DNA of 64,000 nucleotides from Alloyangia pacifica (GCF_020524285.1 NZ_JAIVKX010000002.1:1-64000), one strand, 5' to 3'; numbered from the stretch's first letter, positions 47,329 through 58,108 are shown. A program made the numbers and translations. The notes: generated from the sequence alone by a model not told the origin.

Positions 47329-48990
47329 TCAGGCCGCCTCGGCGGGGCTCGCCTCCGGGAAGATCGGCTGCGCCTCGCTGTCGAGCTCCTGCGCCGCTGC
47401 CAGCAGCCGCTCGCGCGCCTCGCATTCCAGCGACCAGGCGATATTCGGATCCGGGCAGGGGATGAGGAACAGGACTTCCTGCCCGAAGACGTCGTGCTGC
47501 GAGACATAGACCCCACGCGATTCGGGGCGGTCGGCGATCCCCTCCATGTCGTCGAGAATCTCGTCGTAGCGCTGGCGCAGTTTTTCGACCTTGGCGTTGT
47601 GCGACAGCCGCAGCACCACTTCGCGGATCAGGAAATGTTCCTGCATGGTCCAGTTCTCGAAGGGTTCGGCGACAAAATCCACCACCGGCACCACCAGGCG
47701 CTGCCCGGTCCAGACCCGGAGCTGGACGTAGGTGAAATGGATGCGCTCGACCGAGCAGAGGTGGCCCTTGAACAGCACCTTGTCGCCGATTCGCGCCGAC
47801 TGGTTCAGCGCGATCTGCATCGAGGCCATGATATTGGTCAGCACGTTGCGCCCGGCATAGGCGAGGATGATCGTCGCGGTGCCCGCCGAGGCCAAGAGCG
47901 AGATGCCGAGCGAGCGCATCACGCTGGCCTCGGAGATGACGATGCCAGCGCCGACCAGCACCACCAGCACGATCACCGCGCGCCGTGCCGCCGAAACGCG
48001 GGTGGCGATATTGCGGCGCTGCTCCTGGCCGTCGCCCATCTCGGCCAGTTCGTCGCCGTCGAATTTCACCAGCCGGTTGAGAATCACGTCGGCGACGTTG
48101 ATCACCAGCCAGAGCACGGCCGAAACGAAGCCGAGAATGATCAGCGGCGAGAGAATCGTGTCGATCCGGCCCGAGAACACGAAGACATGGCGGGTGAGCA
48201 GCGACATCGACGCGCTGATCACCGAAAGGGTGACCGGTCCGCGCAGCGCCACGAGCATGGAATAGGGCGCGTCACGCAGCGAGCGGTTGAGCCCGCGCGA
48301 CATCAGCCCGTTCACGAAAAAGCCGATGACGCCGGTGACGATCAGCACCAGCGGCAATGCGATGACCTCCCACCAGCGCAGCCCCCAGAAGGCGCGTTCG
48401 CGCAGCGGCGCGGGCAGTGCCTCTTCGAGCTTGGTGGGACCGAAAGCATCGGCGAGAGCGGGCAGCGCCTGCACGGTCTGCCGCGAGACCAGCCAGACCG
48501 GCTCGCCGGTGGCGGGCTTCACCCGGTTGATGCGGATCGGCACGGGTCGGTCGCCCAGCTTGACGTACCACAGCAGCAGCGAGCGGCGCGGCTCGCCGGC
48601 CATGGGCGAATCCTTGGTGCGCGCATCGACGCCATCGGGCCGGTCGCGCAGGTCGTACCAGTCGATCATGATCTTGCGATCCATGAGCGTGGCGAATTGC
48701 CGGGCGCGTTCGGGGCCGAGTTCGGCCTGCTCTCCGGGCTCGATGCTCGACAGGTCCAGAAGATGCGCCGCGCCTTCCCAGTCCTCGGCGTCGGCGCGGA
48801 ACAGAAAGCTCTCGAGCGCGGCGCGCGGGGTGGTCCGGTCGATGTTCTGCGGCGCCGATCCCAGGCCGGGGTTGACCATCTCGACCTGGTACCAGCGGTC
48901 GAGCCCCTGGTCCTGCGCGCGCAGGGGGGCGGGCAGGGCGGCGAACAACGCGAGTAGGGCGAGCGGCAGGAGGCGGGCGAGCAGGGTCAT
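47329..48990 (-). CDS. Mechanosensitive channel (MscS) family protein with N-terminal periplasmic domain
   Basis: A protein of about 553 residues. A signal peptide (LPLALLALFAALPAPLRAQ) leads to a periplasmic domain of ~160 residues that resembles a conserved extension (TPRAALESFLFRADAEDWEGAAHLLD). Several membrane helices follow, including the pore-lining segment ISLLASAGTATIILAYAGRNVLTNIMAS (in part), then the beta domain with GDKVLFKGHLCSVERIHFTYVQLR and a C-terminal alpha-beta domain. It would act as a pressure or ion-release valve in the inner membrane. I start at MTLLARLLP; earlier ATGs give an unlikely proline-rich leader. Confidence 0.88.
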   Translation of the reverse strand: MTLLARLLPLALLALFAALPAPLRAQDQGLDRWYQVEMVNPGLGSAPQNIDRTTPRAALESFLFRADAEDWEGAAHLLDLSSIEPGEQAELGPERARQFATLMDRKIMIDWYDLRDRPDGVDARTKDSPMAGEPRRSLLLWYVKLGDRPVPIRINRVKPATGEPVWLVSRQTVQALPALADAFGPTKLEEALPAPLRERAFWGLRWWEVIALPLVLIVTGVIGFFVNGLMSRGLNRSLRDAPYSMLVALRGPVTLSVISASMSLLTRHVFVFSGRIDTILSPLIILGFVSAVLWLVINVADVILNRLVKFDGDELAEMGDGQEQRRNIATRVSAARRAVIVLVVLVGAGIVISEASVMRSLGISLLASAGTATIILAYAGRNVLTNIMASMQIALNQSARIGDKVLFKGHLCSVERIHFTYVQLRVWTGQRLVVPVVDFVAEPFENWTMQEHFLIREVVLRLSHNAKVEKLRQRYDEILDDMEGIADRPESRGVYVSQHDVFGQEVLFLIPCPDPNIAWSLECEARERLLAAAQELDSEAQPIFPEASPAEAA

Positions 48991-49090
48991 CGCAGCCCAA
49001 CGGCGCAACCCGCCCGCGGGTTCCCGCGCCTGGCCACGAGAGGGTCGAAGAGAAGGGCGCGGAATTGGAGGCGGCGGCGGGTCGGCAGAC

Positions 49091-49120
49091 AAAGAAAAAG
49101 CGCGCCAGAAGGGCGCGCTC
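49091..49120 (-). terminator. Intrinsic terminator after the sufT-like gene
   Basis: Read on the minus strand, AGCGCGCC pairs with GGCGCGCT around CTTCT and is followed by TTTTCTTTG, 25-55 bases past the stop at 49147. Confidence 0.85.
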
Positions 49121-49146
49121 GGGTCGGCTGCGTGTCGCTGAGTGGC

Positions 49147-49503
49147 TTACATAAAGCCCAGCTCCAGCCGGGCCTCGTCGGACATCATGTCCATGCCCCA
49201 GGGCGGATCGAAGACCATGTCGACGTCAACGTCCTTCACGCCCGGCACCGAGGCCACGGCGTCCTGCACCCAGCCCGGCATCTCGCCCGCCACCGGGCAG
49301 CCCGGTGCGGTCAGGGTCATGATCACCTTCACCTCGCCTTCGGCAGCGATCTCGATCGTGTAGATCAGGCCGAGGTCGTAGATGTTCACCGGGATCTCGG
49401 GGTCGAACACCGTGCGGCACGCTTCGACGACCGAATCGTACAGCGGGTGATCGGTGCTGGAGGGCGCGATCAGCGGGGCGCCTTCAAGCGGTGCATCGGT
49501 CAT
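49147..49503 (-). CDS. sufT: SufT-like iron-sulfur maturation protein (DUF59/MIP18 family)
   Basis: A 118-residue protein of the DUF59 family, implicated in iron-sulfur protein maturation. Core: TVFDPEIPVNIYDLGLIYTIEI, then VIMTLTAPGCPVAGEMPGWV with the single conserved cysteine, and VDMVFDPPWGMDMMSDEARLELG (in part). The DPPW ending and lone CP motif separate it from PaaD. In other genomes it ends a suf operon; here it stands alone but within 2 kb of an A-type carrier gene, which fits a shared job. Confidence 0.88.
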   Translation of the reverse strand: MTDAPLEGAPLIAPSSTDHPLYDSVVEACRTVFDPEIPVNIYDLGLIYTIEIAAEGEVKVIMTLTAPGCPVAGEMPGWVQDAVASVPGVKDVDVDMVFDPPWGMDMMSDEARLELGFM

Positions 49504-49607
49504 GGCGGGTCCTTCCTAGGGTTCCTGAGCGAAGATATAGGAAATGCGCGGGCCGGGGTAAAGGGCGCGCGCCGCTCAGGAGGCGGGGAAAGCCGGCACT
49601 GCAAGGG

Positions 49608-50534
49608 TCAGGCGATATGGGTGGCGATCCAGCGCTCGATCTCCGGAATGCGCGCCCGCGCCACGGGCACCCCGGCGCCGCCGAGCAGCCGCAGCACCGG
49701 CTTGCCGCCTTCCTCCTCGAGCCCGCGCACGGCGCGGCGCGCCACCCACCAGGAGCGATGCGTCTGCACGCCGTCCTCGGGCCGGGTCTGGGCCAGCACA
49801 TCCGCCAGCCGGGTGCGCAGGGTGAGCGTGCCGGCGGTCAGGCTGGCATGCACGTGATGCTGCCGCGCCTCGAGGTAGTTCAGCTCGTCGAGCGGCACCG
49901 GCTGCGCCCCGATCAACAGTACGCGGGATGCGGGCATGTCGACCTCGGGTTCGTCGCCGTCGGGTTCGGCCGCCGCAGCAACGACGTGCTCGGGGCCGTC
50001 GTTATCGGCGTCCGCAGCGGCGCCTTGCCCGGCGCCCGGCGCGGGGTCCTCGGCGCCGGTGGCGGGCGGCGCGGCGCGGACGAACCGCATGAAGATCGTC
50101 TCGAACATGACGATGCTGACCAGCAGGTAGAGCATTCGGCGCATGATCAGGGCGCCCAGCGGGGCGCCGAGCGCGAAGCTCAGCGCATGCTCCAGCAGCA
50201 GCAGGGTCGGGCCTAGCGCCAGCAGCGACAGGAGCGGCCAGTAGACCGGGCCGCGCGGCAACAGGCGGCGCAGCGATGCCACTCCTAGCATCAACAGGAT
50301 CTGGCTGCCGAAATAGCAGCCGACGCCGAAGGCCCAGGCCAGCAGGTAGGCCGCCAATGGGAGCCGGTCGGACAGCCCCAGCGGGTCGGACGCGACCAGA
50401 ACCACCAGCACAAGCGATAGATATCGCCAGGTCTGGGCCTGGCAGAGCATTGAAATGTAGTCCTCGATACTGAGCGGCAGCTGCCTCCCCGTGGTGTCGA
50501 TCAGCCCGAGATCCTGAGCCAGTAGTGCCTTCAC
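49608..50534 (-). CDS. Membrane-anchored LytTR-domain DNA-binding protein
   Basis: A 308-residue protein with about four membrane helices in residues 35-150 (for example LSLVLVVLVASDPLGL, LLAWAFGVGCYFGSQILLML and LLSLLALGPTLLLLEHAL). An acidic, alanine-rich linker of ~45 residues follows, then a C-terminal LytTR DNA-binding domain recognisable from IGAQPVPLDELNYLEARQHH, RTRLADVLAQ and HRSWWVARRAVR. It is probably a transcription factor working from the membrane; the signal and targets are unknown. No histidine kinase is adjacent. Confidence 0.82.
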   Translation of the reverse strand: MKALLAQDLGLIDTTGRQLPLSIEDYISMLCQAQTWRYLSLVLVVLVASDPLGLSDRLPLAAYLLAWAFGVGCYFGSQILLMLGVASLRRLLPRGPVYWPLLSLLALGPTLLLLEHALSFALGAPLGALIMRRMLYLLVSIVMFETIFMRFVRAAPPATGAEDPAPGAGQGAAADADNDGPEHVVAAAAEPDGDEPEVDMPASRVLLIGAQPVPLDELNYLEARQHHVHASLTAGTLTLRTRLADVLAQTRPEDGVQTHRSWWVARRAVRGLEEEGGKPVLRLLGGAGVPVARARIPEIERWIATHIA

Positions 50535-50968
50535 GTGGTGTCGCTTGTGTATCTATCTGCAATCAATTGCACTTTCTCGTCCAATTCCGAGGTCTCCGCA
50601 AGCCCGCGGCGGCGTATCTCGGCCTCGTCATTGTCTTGCGCACCGGCGTTGCAGGGCGCCTCGTTGCTGCATGTGGCGCAGGGGACGCAGCGGTCTCGAT
50701 CGGGAAAATAAAGGCTTTTTTGGGGCGCCACCTGTGTTAGCCTGATGCGGATTGGCGTCAGGTCGGGCCCTTGCGGCGCGGCCCGGATGTCCGCGCATGG
50801 GGATGCGCGCCGCCATGGCGGCCGAAGGCGGAACTTTCGCTGCGCCGTGCAACACCGGGTCCGAAGACCGGGCCGGGCGGAAAGTCAAAGGGGACAGTGT
50901 CGGGCGCGGGCCGATGGGCTCTTCCGCGCGCGGCACGGGATTAAACTGGGAGCTAGGAGTGCGGGGAC
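50535..50968. other. 434-base stretch without a convincing gene
   Basis: Short frames exist but none has a ribosome site, a recognisable domain or consistent codon use. An AT-rich spot (AAAATAAAGGCTTTTTT near 50705-50720) and a small palindrome CCTGATGC / GCGTCAGG at about 50740-50761 may belong to regulatory DNA of the LytTR gene or of the small gene that follows. Confidence 0.4.
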
Positions 50969-51229
50969 GTGGGACGACTCTACACTGAAAATGAGCAGAC
51001 GCCGGCTGGCGGGGCGCTGGTCGATGTGCCGGTGTTCGAGGATGTCATCGCGCGGGCGCAGGAACTGCGCGGGGCTGACTCGGTCTCGGAACTGCTGCGG
51101 TTGTCGGCGGCGCTGCTCGAGCATTGCGCCTATGAACTGGCGCGCAGCGAAAGTCGCGGACAGGTGTCGCGGATGATCCTTATTTCTGCGGAGCTTGAGC
51201 GCATGGCACGGGACGCGGCGACAAAATAG
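50969..51229 (+). CDS. Small protein of unknown function (86 residues)
   Basis: A GTG-started frame with AGGAG ten bases upstream. The protein begins MGRLYTENEQTPAGG and is mostly helical after residue 20, with VFEDVIARAQELRGADSVSELLRLSAALLEH (in part) and a second helix SRMILISAELERMARDAATK. Soluble, no signal or membrane segment. A terminator hairpin 60 bases after the stop supports a real transcript. The family is not recognised. Confidence 0.5.
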   Translation: MGRLYTENEQTPAGGALVDVPVFEDVIARAQELRGADSVSELLRLSAALLEHCAYELARSESRGQVSRMILISAELERMARDAATK

Positions 51230-51290
51230 GTTGCGGTCGCGGATCGGGCGTCTTCGCCGAGGATACGCGCAGATTATTGATCCATAAGGG

Positions 51291-51350
51291 AAAAACCTGG
51301 AATATGTCGCGCCGCGGCCTGCGCGGAGGCGCCGCGGGACAGGTTTTTCG
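51291..51350 (+). terminator. Intrinsic terminator after the 86-residue gene
   Basis: AAAAACCTG at 51291-51299 pairs with CAGGTTTTT at 51340-51348, enclosing a second GC-rich stem (CCGCGGC with GCCGCGG). The right arm ends in a T run. Both directions could terminate here. Confidence 0.65.
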
Positions 51351-51391
51351 AGGGCCCGAAGAAAAATCCGCAACTGCCCCTAGGAAAGCGC

Positions 51392-51420
51392 TTGACGGGG
51401 TCCGGCCCCCCGCCTAAAAG
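51392..51420 (+). promoter_or_regulatory. tRNA-Asp promoter
   Basis: TTGACG at 51392-51397, a 17-base GC-rich spacer and TAAAAG at 51415-51420, then a GC-rich discriminator, 36 bases before the first tRNA. The layout is typical of stable RNA promoters that respond to ppGpp and DksA. Confidence 0.75.
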
Positions 51421-51456
51421 CGCCCCACGTTCGGGACACAGTCCAGACGGTAGCGA

Positions 51457-51533
51457 GCGGTTGTAGCTCAGATGGTTAGAGTACCGGCCTGTCACGCCGG
51501 GGGTCGCGGGTTCGAGCCCCGTCAACCGCGCCA
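51457..51533 (+). tRNA. tRNA-Asp (GTC), copy 1
   Basis: A 77-base cloverleaf with CCA encoded. Acceptor arms GCGGTTG and CAACCGC pair, the anticodon loop is CTGTCAC with anticodon GTC, and the T loop is GGTTCGAGCCC. It differs from the second copy by one base in the D loop (GATGG against GTTGG). Confidence 0.97.
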
Positions 51534-51566
51534 CCGCTACCTAGGATTGATGACCGGCAGAAAAGC

Positions 51567-51643
51567 GCGGTTGTAGCTCAGTTGGTTAGAGTACCGGCCT
51601 GTCACGCCGGGGGTCGCGGGTTCGAGCCCCGTCAACCGCGCCA
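51567..51643 (+). tRNA. tRNA-Asp (GTC), copy 2
   Basis: A 77-base second copy, 33 bases after the first, identical apart from one D-loop base. No promoter is visible in the spacer, so both are probably cut from one precursor. Confidence 0.97.
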
Positions 51644-51732
51644 CTTTCTTCGGAACGCAGACGCCTCGCAGCCTCCGGGCCGCGCGGCGTTTCTGCTTTT
51701 GGGGAGCCGCATTTCGGAGGAGGGGCTGCAGG

Positions 51733-51800
51733 TCCTTCGTCTGGATCGAAATATCCCGGGGGAGCCGCGCGGAGCGCGGCGGGGGCAGCGCCCCAAGGAC
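51733..51800. repeat. Half palindromic element and GC hairpins upstream of obgE
   Basis: CCTTCGTCTGGATCGAAATA followed by TCCCGGGGG is the reverse complement of the GATATTT-type half-element. It is followed by CCGCGCGGAGCGCGG and GGGGGCAGCGCCCC, both self-complementary, like the repeats in the liuB-liuD gap. The remaining 100 bases before obgE hold no gene. Confidence 0.5.
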
Positions 51801-51818
51801 GCCCGGCCCGCAACTTGA

Positions 51819-54025
<2,207 letters not shown>

Positions 54026-54065
54026 ACGGGCCTGCCCGGCGCCGCGCTGGCGGCGGGCGAAGAAG

Positions 54066-54130
54066 GTGTATTTGGAAAGAGAAGACGGGCGCAGACCAGC
54101 CCGCCGCTCCTTCTCTTTGAAAATACGCAT
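54066..54130. repeat. Palindromic element between proB and proA (CGTATTT type)
   Basis: GTGTATTTGGAAAGAGAAGA on the left faces TTCTCTTTGAAAATACGCA on the right around a GC-rich centre that itself pairs GCGGGCTGG-like arms. It is the same family as the element at 45.86 kb, but lies between two genes in the same direction, so it would separate the proB and proA transcripts if it terminates. Confidence 0.65.
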
Positions 54131-54245
54131 GGCCTGCCACCGGCCATCCCTGCGATCCGCCGGGGCGGCGCGCAATCGGCTCTGTATCCCTCAATGCCGC
54201 GGCGCTATAAGGGGGCTCCAAACCCCAAACCTAGGGTAAAGAGCG

Positions 54246-55511
54246 ATGAAAGACCTGACAGACATCCACGCGACCATGATCGACCTCGGCAAACGTGCCA
54301 AGGCCGCCGCCGCGGAGCTCGCCTTTACCCCGCCAGAGCGCAAGACCGAGGCGCTGGAGGCCGCGGCGGACGCCGTCTGGGCCCGCCGCGCCGAGATCCT
54401 CGCCGCCAATGAAAAGGACATGCAGTTCGGCCGCGACAAGGGGTTGTCGGACGCGATGATGGACCGCCTGCTGCTGACCGAGGAACGTCTTCAGGGCGTG
54501 GTCGACGGGCTGCGGGCGATTGCCGCGCAGCGCGATCCCGTGGGCGAGGTGATCACCGAGTGGGACCGTCCCAGCGGGCTGCAGATCAAGCGCGTGCGCA
54601 CGCCGCTCGGCGTCATCGGGGTGATCTACGAATCCCGCCCGAACGTCACCGCCGATGCCGGGGCGCTCTGCCTCAAGTCGGGCAATGCGGTGATCCTGCG
54701 CGGCGGGTCGGAGAGCTTCCACAGCTCCTCGGCGATCCACGCCTGCCTCGTCGACGGGTTGCGCAAGGCCGGACTGCCGGAAGATGCGATCCAGCTGGTG
54801 CCGACGCGCGAGCGCGCCGCGGTGCAGGAGCTGCTGACCATGACCGACTATGTGGACGTGATCGTGCCGCGCGGCGGCAAGGGGCTCGTCGGCCTCGTGC
54901 AGCGCGAGGCGCGGGTGCCGGTCTTTGCCCATCTCGAGGGCATCGTGCACATCTACATCGACCGCGCCGCCGACCCGGTGACCGCGCTCAAGGTCGTGCT
55001 CAACGCTAAGACCCGGCGCACCGGCATCTGCGGCGCCGCCGAATGCCTGCTGATCCACCGCGAGGCGATGGACACCGTCGGGCAGGGCGTGGTCCGCGCG
55101 CTGCTCGACGCAGGGGTCGAGGTCCGCGGTGACGCGGGCCTGCAGCAGATCGAGGGCGTGATGCCGGCCACCGAGGACGACTGGGGCCGCGAGTATCTCG
55201 ACAAGATCATCGCCGCCAAGGTCGTCGCCGACGAGGATGACGCCATCGCCCACATCCGCCGCTATGGCTCGCAGCACACCGACTGCATCCTGTCGCAGGA
55301 CGAGGCGGCGGTCGACAAGTTCATCCAGCGCGTCGACAGCGCCATCGTCATGGTCAATTCCTCGACCCAGTTCGCCGACGGCGGCGAGTTCGGAATGGGC
55401 GCGGAGATCGGCATCGCCACCGGCAAGATGCATGCCCGCGGCCCGGTGGGCGCCGAACAGCTGACCAGCTTCAAATACGTGGTGCGCTCCGACGGCGCGG
55501 TGCGCGGCTGA
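54246..55511 (+). CDS. proA: Glutamate-5-semialdehyde dehydrogenase (gamma-glutamyl phosphate reductase)
   Basis: A 421-residue NADPH enzyme for the second step of proline synthesis. Landmarks: [48 protein letters not shown], the catalytic cysteine in [14 protein letters not shown], and [20 protein letters not shown] ([12 protein letters not shown] follows). The start follows TAAAGAGCG. It ends 3 bases from the convergent chpT gene. Confidence 0.96.
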   Translation: MKDLTDIHATMIDLGKRAKAAAAELAFTPPERKTEALEAAADAVWARRAEILAANEKDMQFGRDKGLSDAMMDRLLLTEERLQGVVDGLRAIAAQRDPVGEVITEWDRPSGLQIKRVRTPLGVIGVIYESRPNVTADAGALCLKSGNAVILRGGSESFHSSSAIHACLVDGLRKAGLPEDAIQLVPTRERAAVQELLTMTDYVDVIVPRGGKGLVGLVQREARVPVFAHLEGIVHIYIDRAADPVTALKVVLNAKTRRTGICGAAECLLIHREAMDTVGQGVVRALLDAGVEVRGDAGLQQIEGVMPATEDDWGREYLDKIIAAKVVADEDDAIAHIRRYGSQHTDCILSQDEAAVDKFIQRVDSAIVMVNSSTQFADGGEFGMGAEIGIATGKMHARGPVGAEQLTSFKYVVRSDGAVRG

Positions 55512-55514
55512 GCC

Positions 55515-56123
55515 TCAACTGATCTCGATCGTGACCGCGGCCTCGCCCGCGGTCACGGCAATGCTGCGGCCGCGATCTTCGGAGAGTGCCGCCAGAACCG
55601 GGAAATGAACCTGCGCGCCCGACAGCGACGGCAGTTTCCCAGGGTGCGCGAGCAGGGGCCAGAGCGCCGGGTCATGGGCGATGCGCGGGCCGGTCCCGGT
55701 GATCCGCCAGCCCGCGCCCAGCTCTTCGATCTCGACCTTGCCGCCCATCGGCAGCGCACTCTCGCAGCAGAGCACCGCCAGCAGCGCGAGTTGCACCTCG
55801 GAACGGGGTGCGCTGCTCTCGCGCCGCCAGTCGCAGCTCAGCCGGCCCCCCTGACAATAGTCGCGCAGCAGCCGGCCGGCCTCGGGCGGGCCGATCATCT
55901 GCTCGCCCTCGGCGTGGCCGAAGGCAACGCGAAAGAGGCTGATCCGGGCCCGCGCCGCGCGGCAGCTTTCGTTAAGCAGGGCCATCTCCGGCGAGTCCTG
56001 CGCCGTGCCCGAGAGCGCCAGAAGCTCGAGCCCATTGGCGATTGCGCCCACCGGGCTCACCATGTCATGGCAGAGTCGCGAGGCTACCAGTGTCGCGAGT
56101 TTGGCGTTAGGCTGTTGCATCAA
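55515..56123 (-). CDS. chpT: Histidine phosphotransferase ChpT
   Basis: A 202-residue protein of the ChpT type, which passes phosphate from CckA to CtrA and CpdR. The dimerisation/histidine helix reads LVASRLCHDMVSPVGAIANG (in part), with the phospho-accepting histidine in LCHD. The C-terminal half is a degenerate kinase-like fold that has lost ATP-binding motifs. In Rhodobacteraceae this relay controls motility, gene transfer agents and related traits. The start is one of two adjacent ATGs. It is divergent from a DUF3553 gene. Confidence 0.88.
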   Translation of the reverse strand: MMQQPNAKLATLVASRLCHDMVSPVGAIANGLELLALSGTAQDSPEMALLNESCRAARARISLFRVAFGHAEGEQMIGPPEAGRLLRDYCQGGRLSCDWRRESSAPRSEVQLALLAVLCCESALPMGGKVEIEELGAGWRITGTGPRIAHDPALWPLLAHPGKLPSLSGAQVHFPVLAALSEDRGRSIAVTAGEAAVTIEIS

Positions 56124-56146
56124 GGCCTCGTGGAAGGGGAATGGAT

Positions 56147-56329
56147 ATGAACGATCTCAACGCGTTGCTCGAGCCGGGAATGCTGGTGCAGCATCCCGAC
56201 AAACCGGAGTGGGGGATCGGGCAGGTGCAATCCAACATCGGGGGCCGCGTCACTGTCAACTTTCGGGAGCAGGGCAAGGTCGTGCTCGATGGCGAGCGGG
56301 TGACCCTCCTGCCGGTCTTCGACGCCTAG
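56147..56329 (+). CDS. DUF3553 domain protein
   Basis: A 60-residue protein that is almost entirely one small SH3-like/CarD-like domain: LEPGMLVQHPDKPEWGIGQV, VTVNFREQGKVVLDGERVTL. Similar domains occur at the end of UvrD-type helicases and in stand-alone form in alphaproteobacteria. I start at the ATG giving MNDLNALLE because GAAGGGG is then eight bases upstream; an ATG two codons earlier is too close. Function unknown. Confidence 0.82.
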   Translation: MNDLNALLEPGMLVQHPDKPEWGIGQVQSNIGGRVTVNFREQGKVVLDGERVTLLPVFDA

Positions 56330-56460
56330 GGTTACGCCGTAGTCGTTTACGAATGGTTAACCAAGCCTTGCCAAGCCGCCCTCGCGAGGCGGTCCGGGCA
56401 AAAGCTGTTTTCCTTTGCGCCGCGCCGCATTAGAACCGCGGCATAACGCAGAGGGGAGCG

Positions 56461-57219
56461 ATGGCGCTGGACGACAGGAACTTGACGGTGCGGCTGGCGC
56501 GCACGCAGGACGAGATCGTGGCGGCACAGCGGCTGCGTTACGAGGTCTTCGTCGCGGAGCTGGGCGGTGGTGGCGCGCTGGTGGACCACGAGAACCGGCT
56601 CGAGCGGGACCGCTTCGATCCCTTCTTTGATCACCTGCTGCTGACGGACTCCCGCCAGGATGGCGCCGTGGTCGGCGTCTACCGGCTGCTGCGCGACGAC
56701 CAGGCGGCGGCGGCGGGGCAGTTCTACTCCGAAGATGAATATGACCTTGCGCCGCTGCGCACCAGCGGGCGCCGCTTGCTGGAGCTCGGGCGGTCCTGCC
56801 TGCACCCCGACTACCGCGGTGGGCCGGGAGTGATGCTGATGTGGCAGGCGCTGGCCGATTACGTGGCCACGCACGGGATCGAGATCCTCTTCGGCACCGC
56901 GTCGTTCCATGGCACCGACGTGCAGGCGCTGGCGCATCCGCTGTCGCTGCTGCACGCGCGTCATCTCGCGCCCGAGCAGCTGCGCGTGCGCAGCCGGGTG
57001 TTCCAGCCGATGGACCTGCTGCCCGAGGCCGAGATCGACCGCCGCCGTGCCATGGTCGAGACCCCGGCGTTGATCAAGGGCTACTTGCGGCTCGGCGGCA
57101 TGGTCGGCGAGGGGGCCTTTGTCGATCATGCCTTCAACACCACCGACGTCTGCCTCGTCATGGACACGCAGCGGCTGAACGAGCAGGCCGCGGCGCGGGT
57201 GCGGCGGGGGCGCGGGTGA
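56461..57219 (+). CDS. olsB: L-ornithine N-alpha-acyltransferase (OlsB)
   Basis: A 252-residue GNAT-fold enzyme that adds a 3-hydroxyacyl chain to ornithine, the first step to phosphorus-free ornithine lipids. Matching segments: AAQRLRYEVFVAELGGGG, FDPFFDHLLLTDSRQDG, LELGRSCLHPDYRGGPGVML and the end LGGMVGEGAFVDHAFNTTDV (CLVMD follows). The neighbouring acyltransferase gene, overlapping by 4 bases, supports the assignment. Such lipids are often induced by phosphate limitation; no Pho box was identified. Confidence 0.9.
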   Translation: MALDDRNLTVRLARTQDEIVAAQRLRYEVFVAELGGGGALVDHENRLERDRFDPFFDHLLLTDSRQDGAVVGVYRLLRDDQAAAAGQFYSEDEYDLAPLRTSGRRLLELGRSCLHPDYRGGPGVMLMWQALADYVATHGIEILFGTASFHGTDVQALAHPLSLLHARHLAPEQLRVRSRVFQPMDLLPEAEIDRRRAMVETPALIKGYLRLGGMVGEGAFVDHAFNTTDVCLVMDTQRLNEQAAARVRRGRG

Positions 57220-58082
57220 GCGATCCCTCGGGTCCGACAGGTCCGGCCGGTCCGGCGGGCCCGACCTGGCGCGGGGCCGAGCCGCCGCAGATCCCCCTCG
57301 ACTGGGCCGACTGTCTGCGGGCCGGCCTGCGCGGGCTGCTGATCGCGCTGCTTCTGGTCTGCGGGATCGTGGTCAAGCTGGCGGTGCTGCTGGTCGAGCG
57401 GCTGTTTCGGGGCGGTCGGCGTGTCTGGTCGCCGCTGGTGACGCAGGCGGTCTGCCGTCTTGTCTTCACCATCCTCGGCATGCGCCACGCGGCACGGGGG
57501 CCGCGGATGGCCGGGCGGGGCGCCTATGTCGCCAACCATTCCTCGTGGCTCGACATCTTCGCGCTCAACGCGCGGCGCAACGTGCTCTTCGTGTCGAAGG
57601 CCGAGGTGGCGGGCTGGCCGGGCATCGGCCTGCTGGCGAAACTCACCGGCACGGTTTTCATCAACCGCGATCGGCGCGAAGCGAAGGCGCAGCCCAAGGT
57701 GATCGAGGCGCGGCTGCTGGCCGGCGACAGGCTGCTGTTCTTCCCGGAAGGCACCTCGACCGATGGTCTGCGAGTTCTTCCTTTCAAAACAACGCTCTTC
57801 GAGGCGTTCCTGTCAGGTGGACTGAAGCAGGAGCTGCAGGTCCAGCCGGTCACCGTCGTCTATCACGCGCCGGCAGGCAGCGATCCGGCCTTCTATGGCT
57901 GGTGGGGTGATATGGCGCTCGGGCCGCATTTGCTGCGGGTGCTGGGCGCGCGCCGACAGGGGCATGTGGAGGTAATCTACCACGAGCCGCTGCGGGTCGC
58001 CGAATTCGCCAACCGCAAGGCGCTGGCGCGGGCGGCGGAAGCGCGGCTCAGGTCCGCGCATCCATCCGCAAGTGATGTCTGA
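57216..58082 (+). CDS. olsA: 1-acylglycerol-3-phosphate / lyso-ornithine lipid acyltransferase (OlsA-like)
   Basis: A 288-residue membrane acyltransferase predicted to add the second acyl chain to lyso-ornithine lipid. One N-terminal helix (GLLIALLLVCGIVVKLAVLL) anchors it; the catalytic motif is VANHSSWLDIFAL (NHxxxxD), and FPEGTSTDG is the second block. The start is a GTG in GTGA overlapping olsB. The first residues read SDPSGPTGPAGPAGPTW, a short collagen-like repeat unusual for the family. PlsC-type activity on lysophosphatidate remains possible. Confidence 0.88.
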   Translation: MSDPSGPTGPAGPAGPTWRGAEPPQIPLDWADCLRAGLRGLLIALLLVCGIVVKLAVLLVERLFRGGRRVWSPLVTQAVCRLVFTILGMRHAARGPRMAGRGAYVANHSSWLDIFALNARRNVLFVSKAEVAGWPGIGLLAKLTGTVFINRDRREAKAQPKVIEARLLAGDRLLFFPEGTSTDGLRVLPFKTTLFEAFLSGGLKQELQVQPVTVVYHAPAGSDPAFYGWWGDMALGPHLLRVLGARRQGHVEVIYHEPLRVAEFANRKALARAAEARLRSAHPSASDV

Positions 58083-58108
58083 GAAATAGTTCGTAACGCG
58101 CTGAAAGC

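Noticed and set aside
50525-50988. Small frames in the gap after the LytTR gene (for example 50525-50740 and 50752-50988)
   Set aside because: Overlapping frames on both strands, no ribosome sites, no recognisable composition; treated as non-coding.
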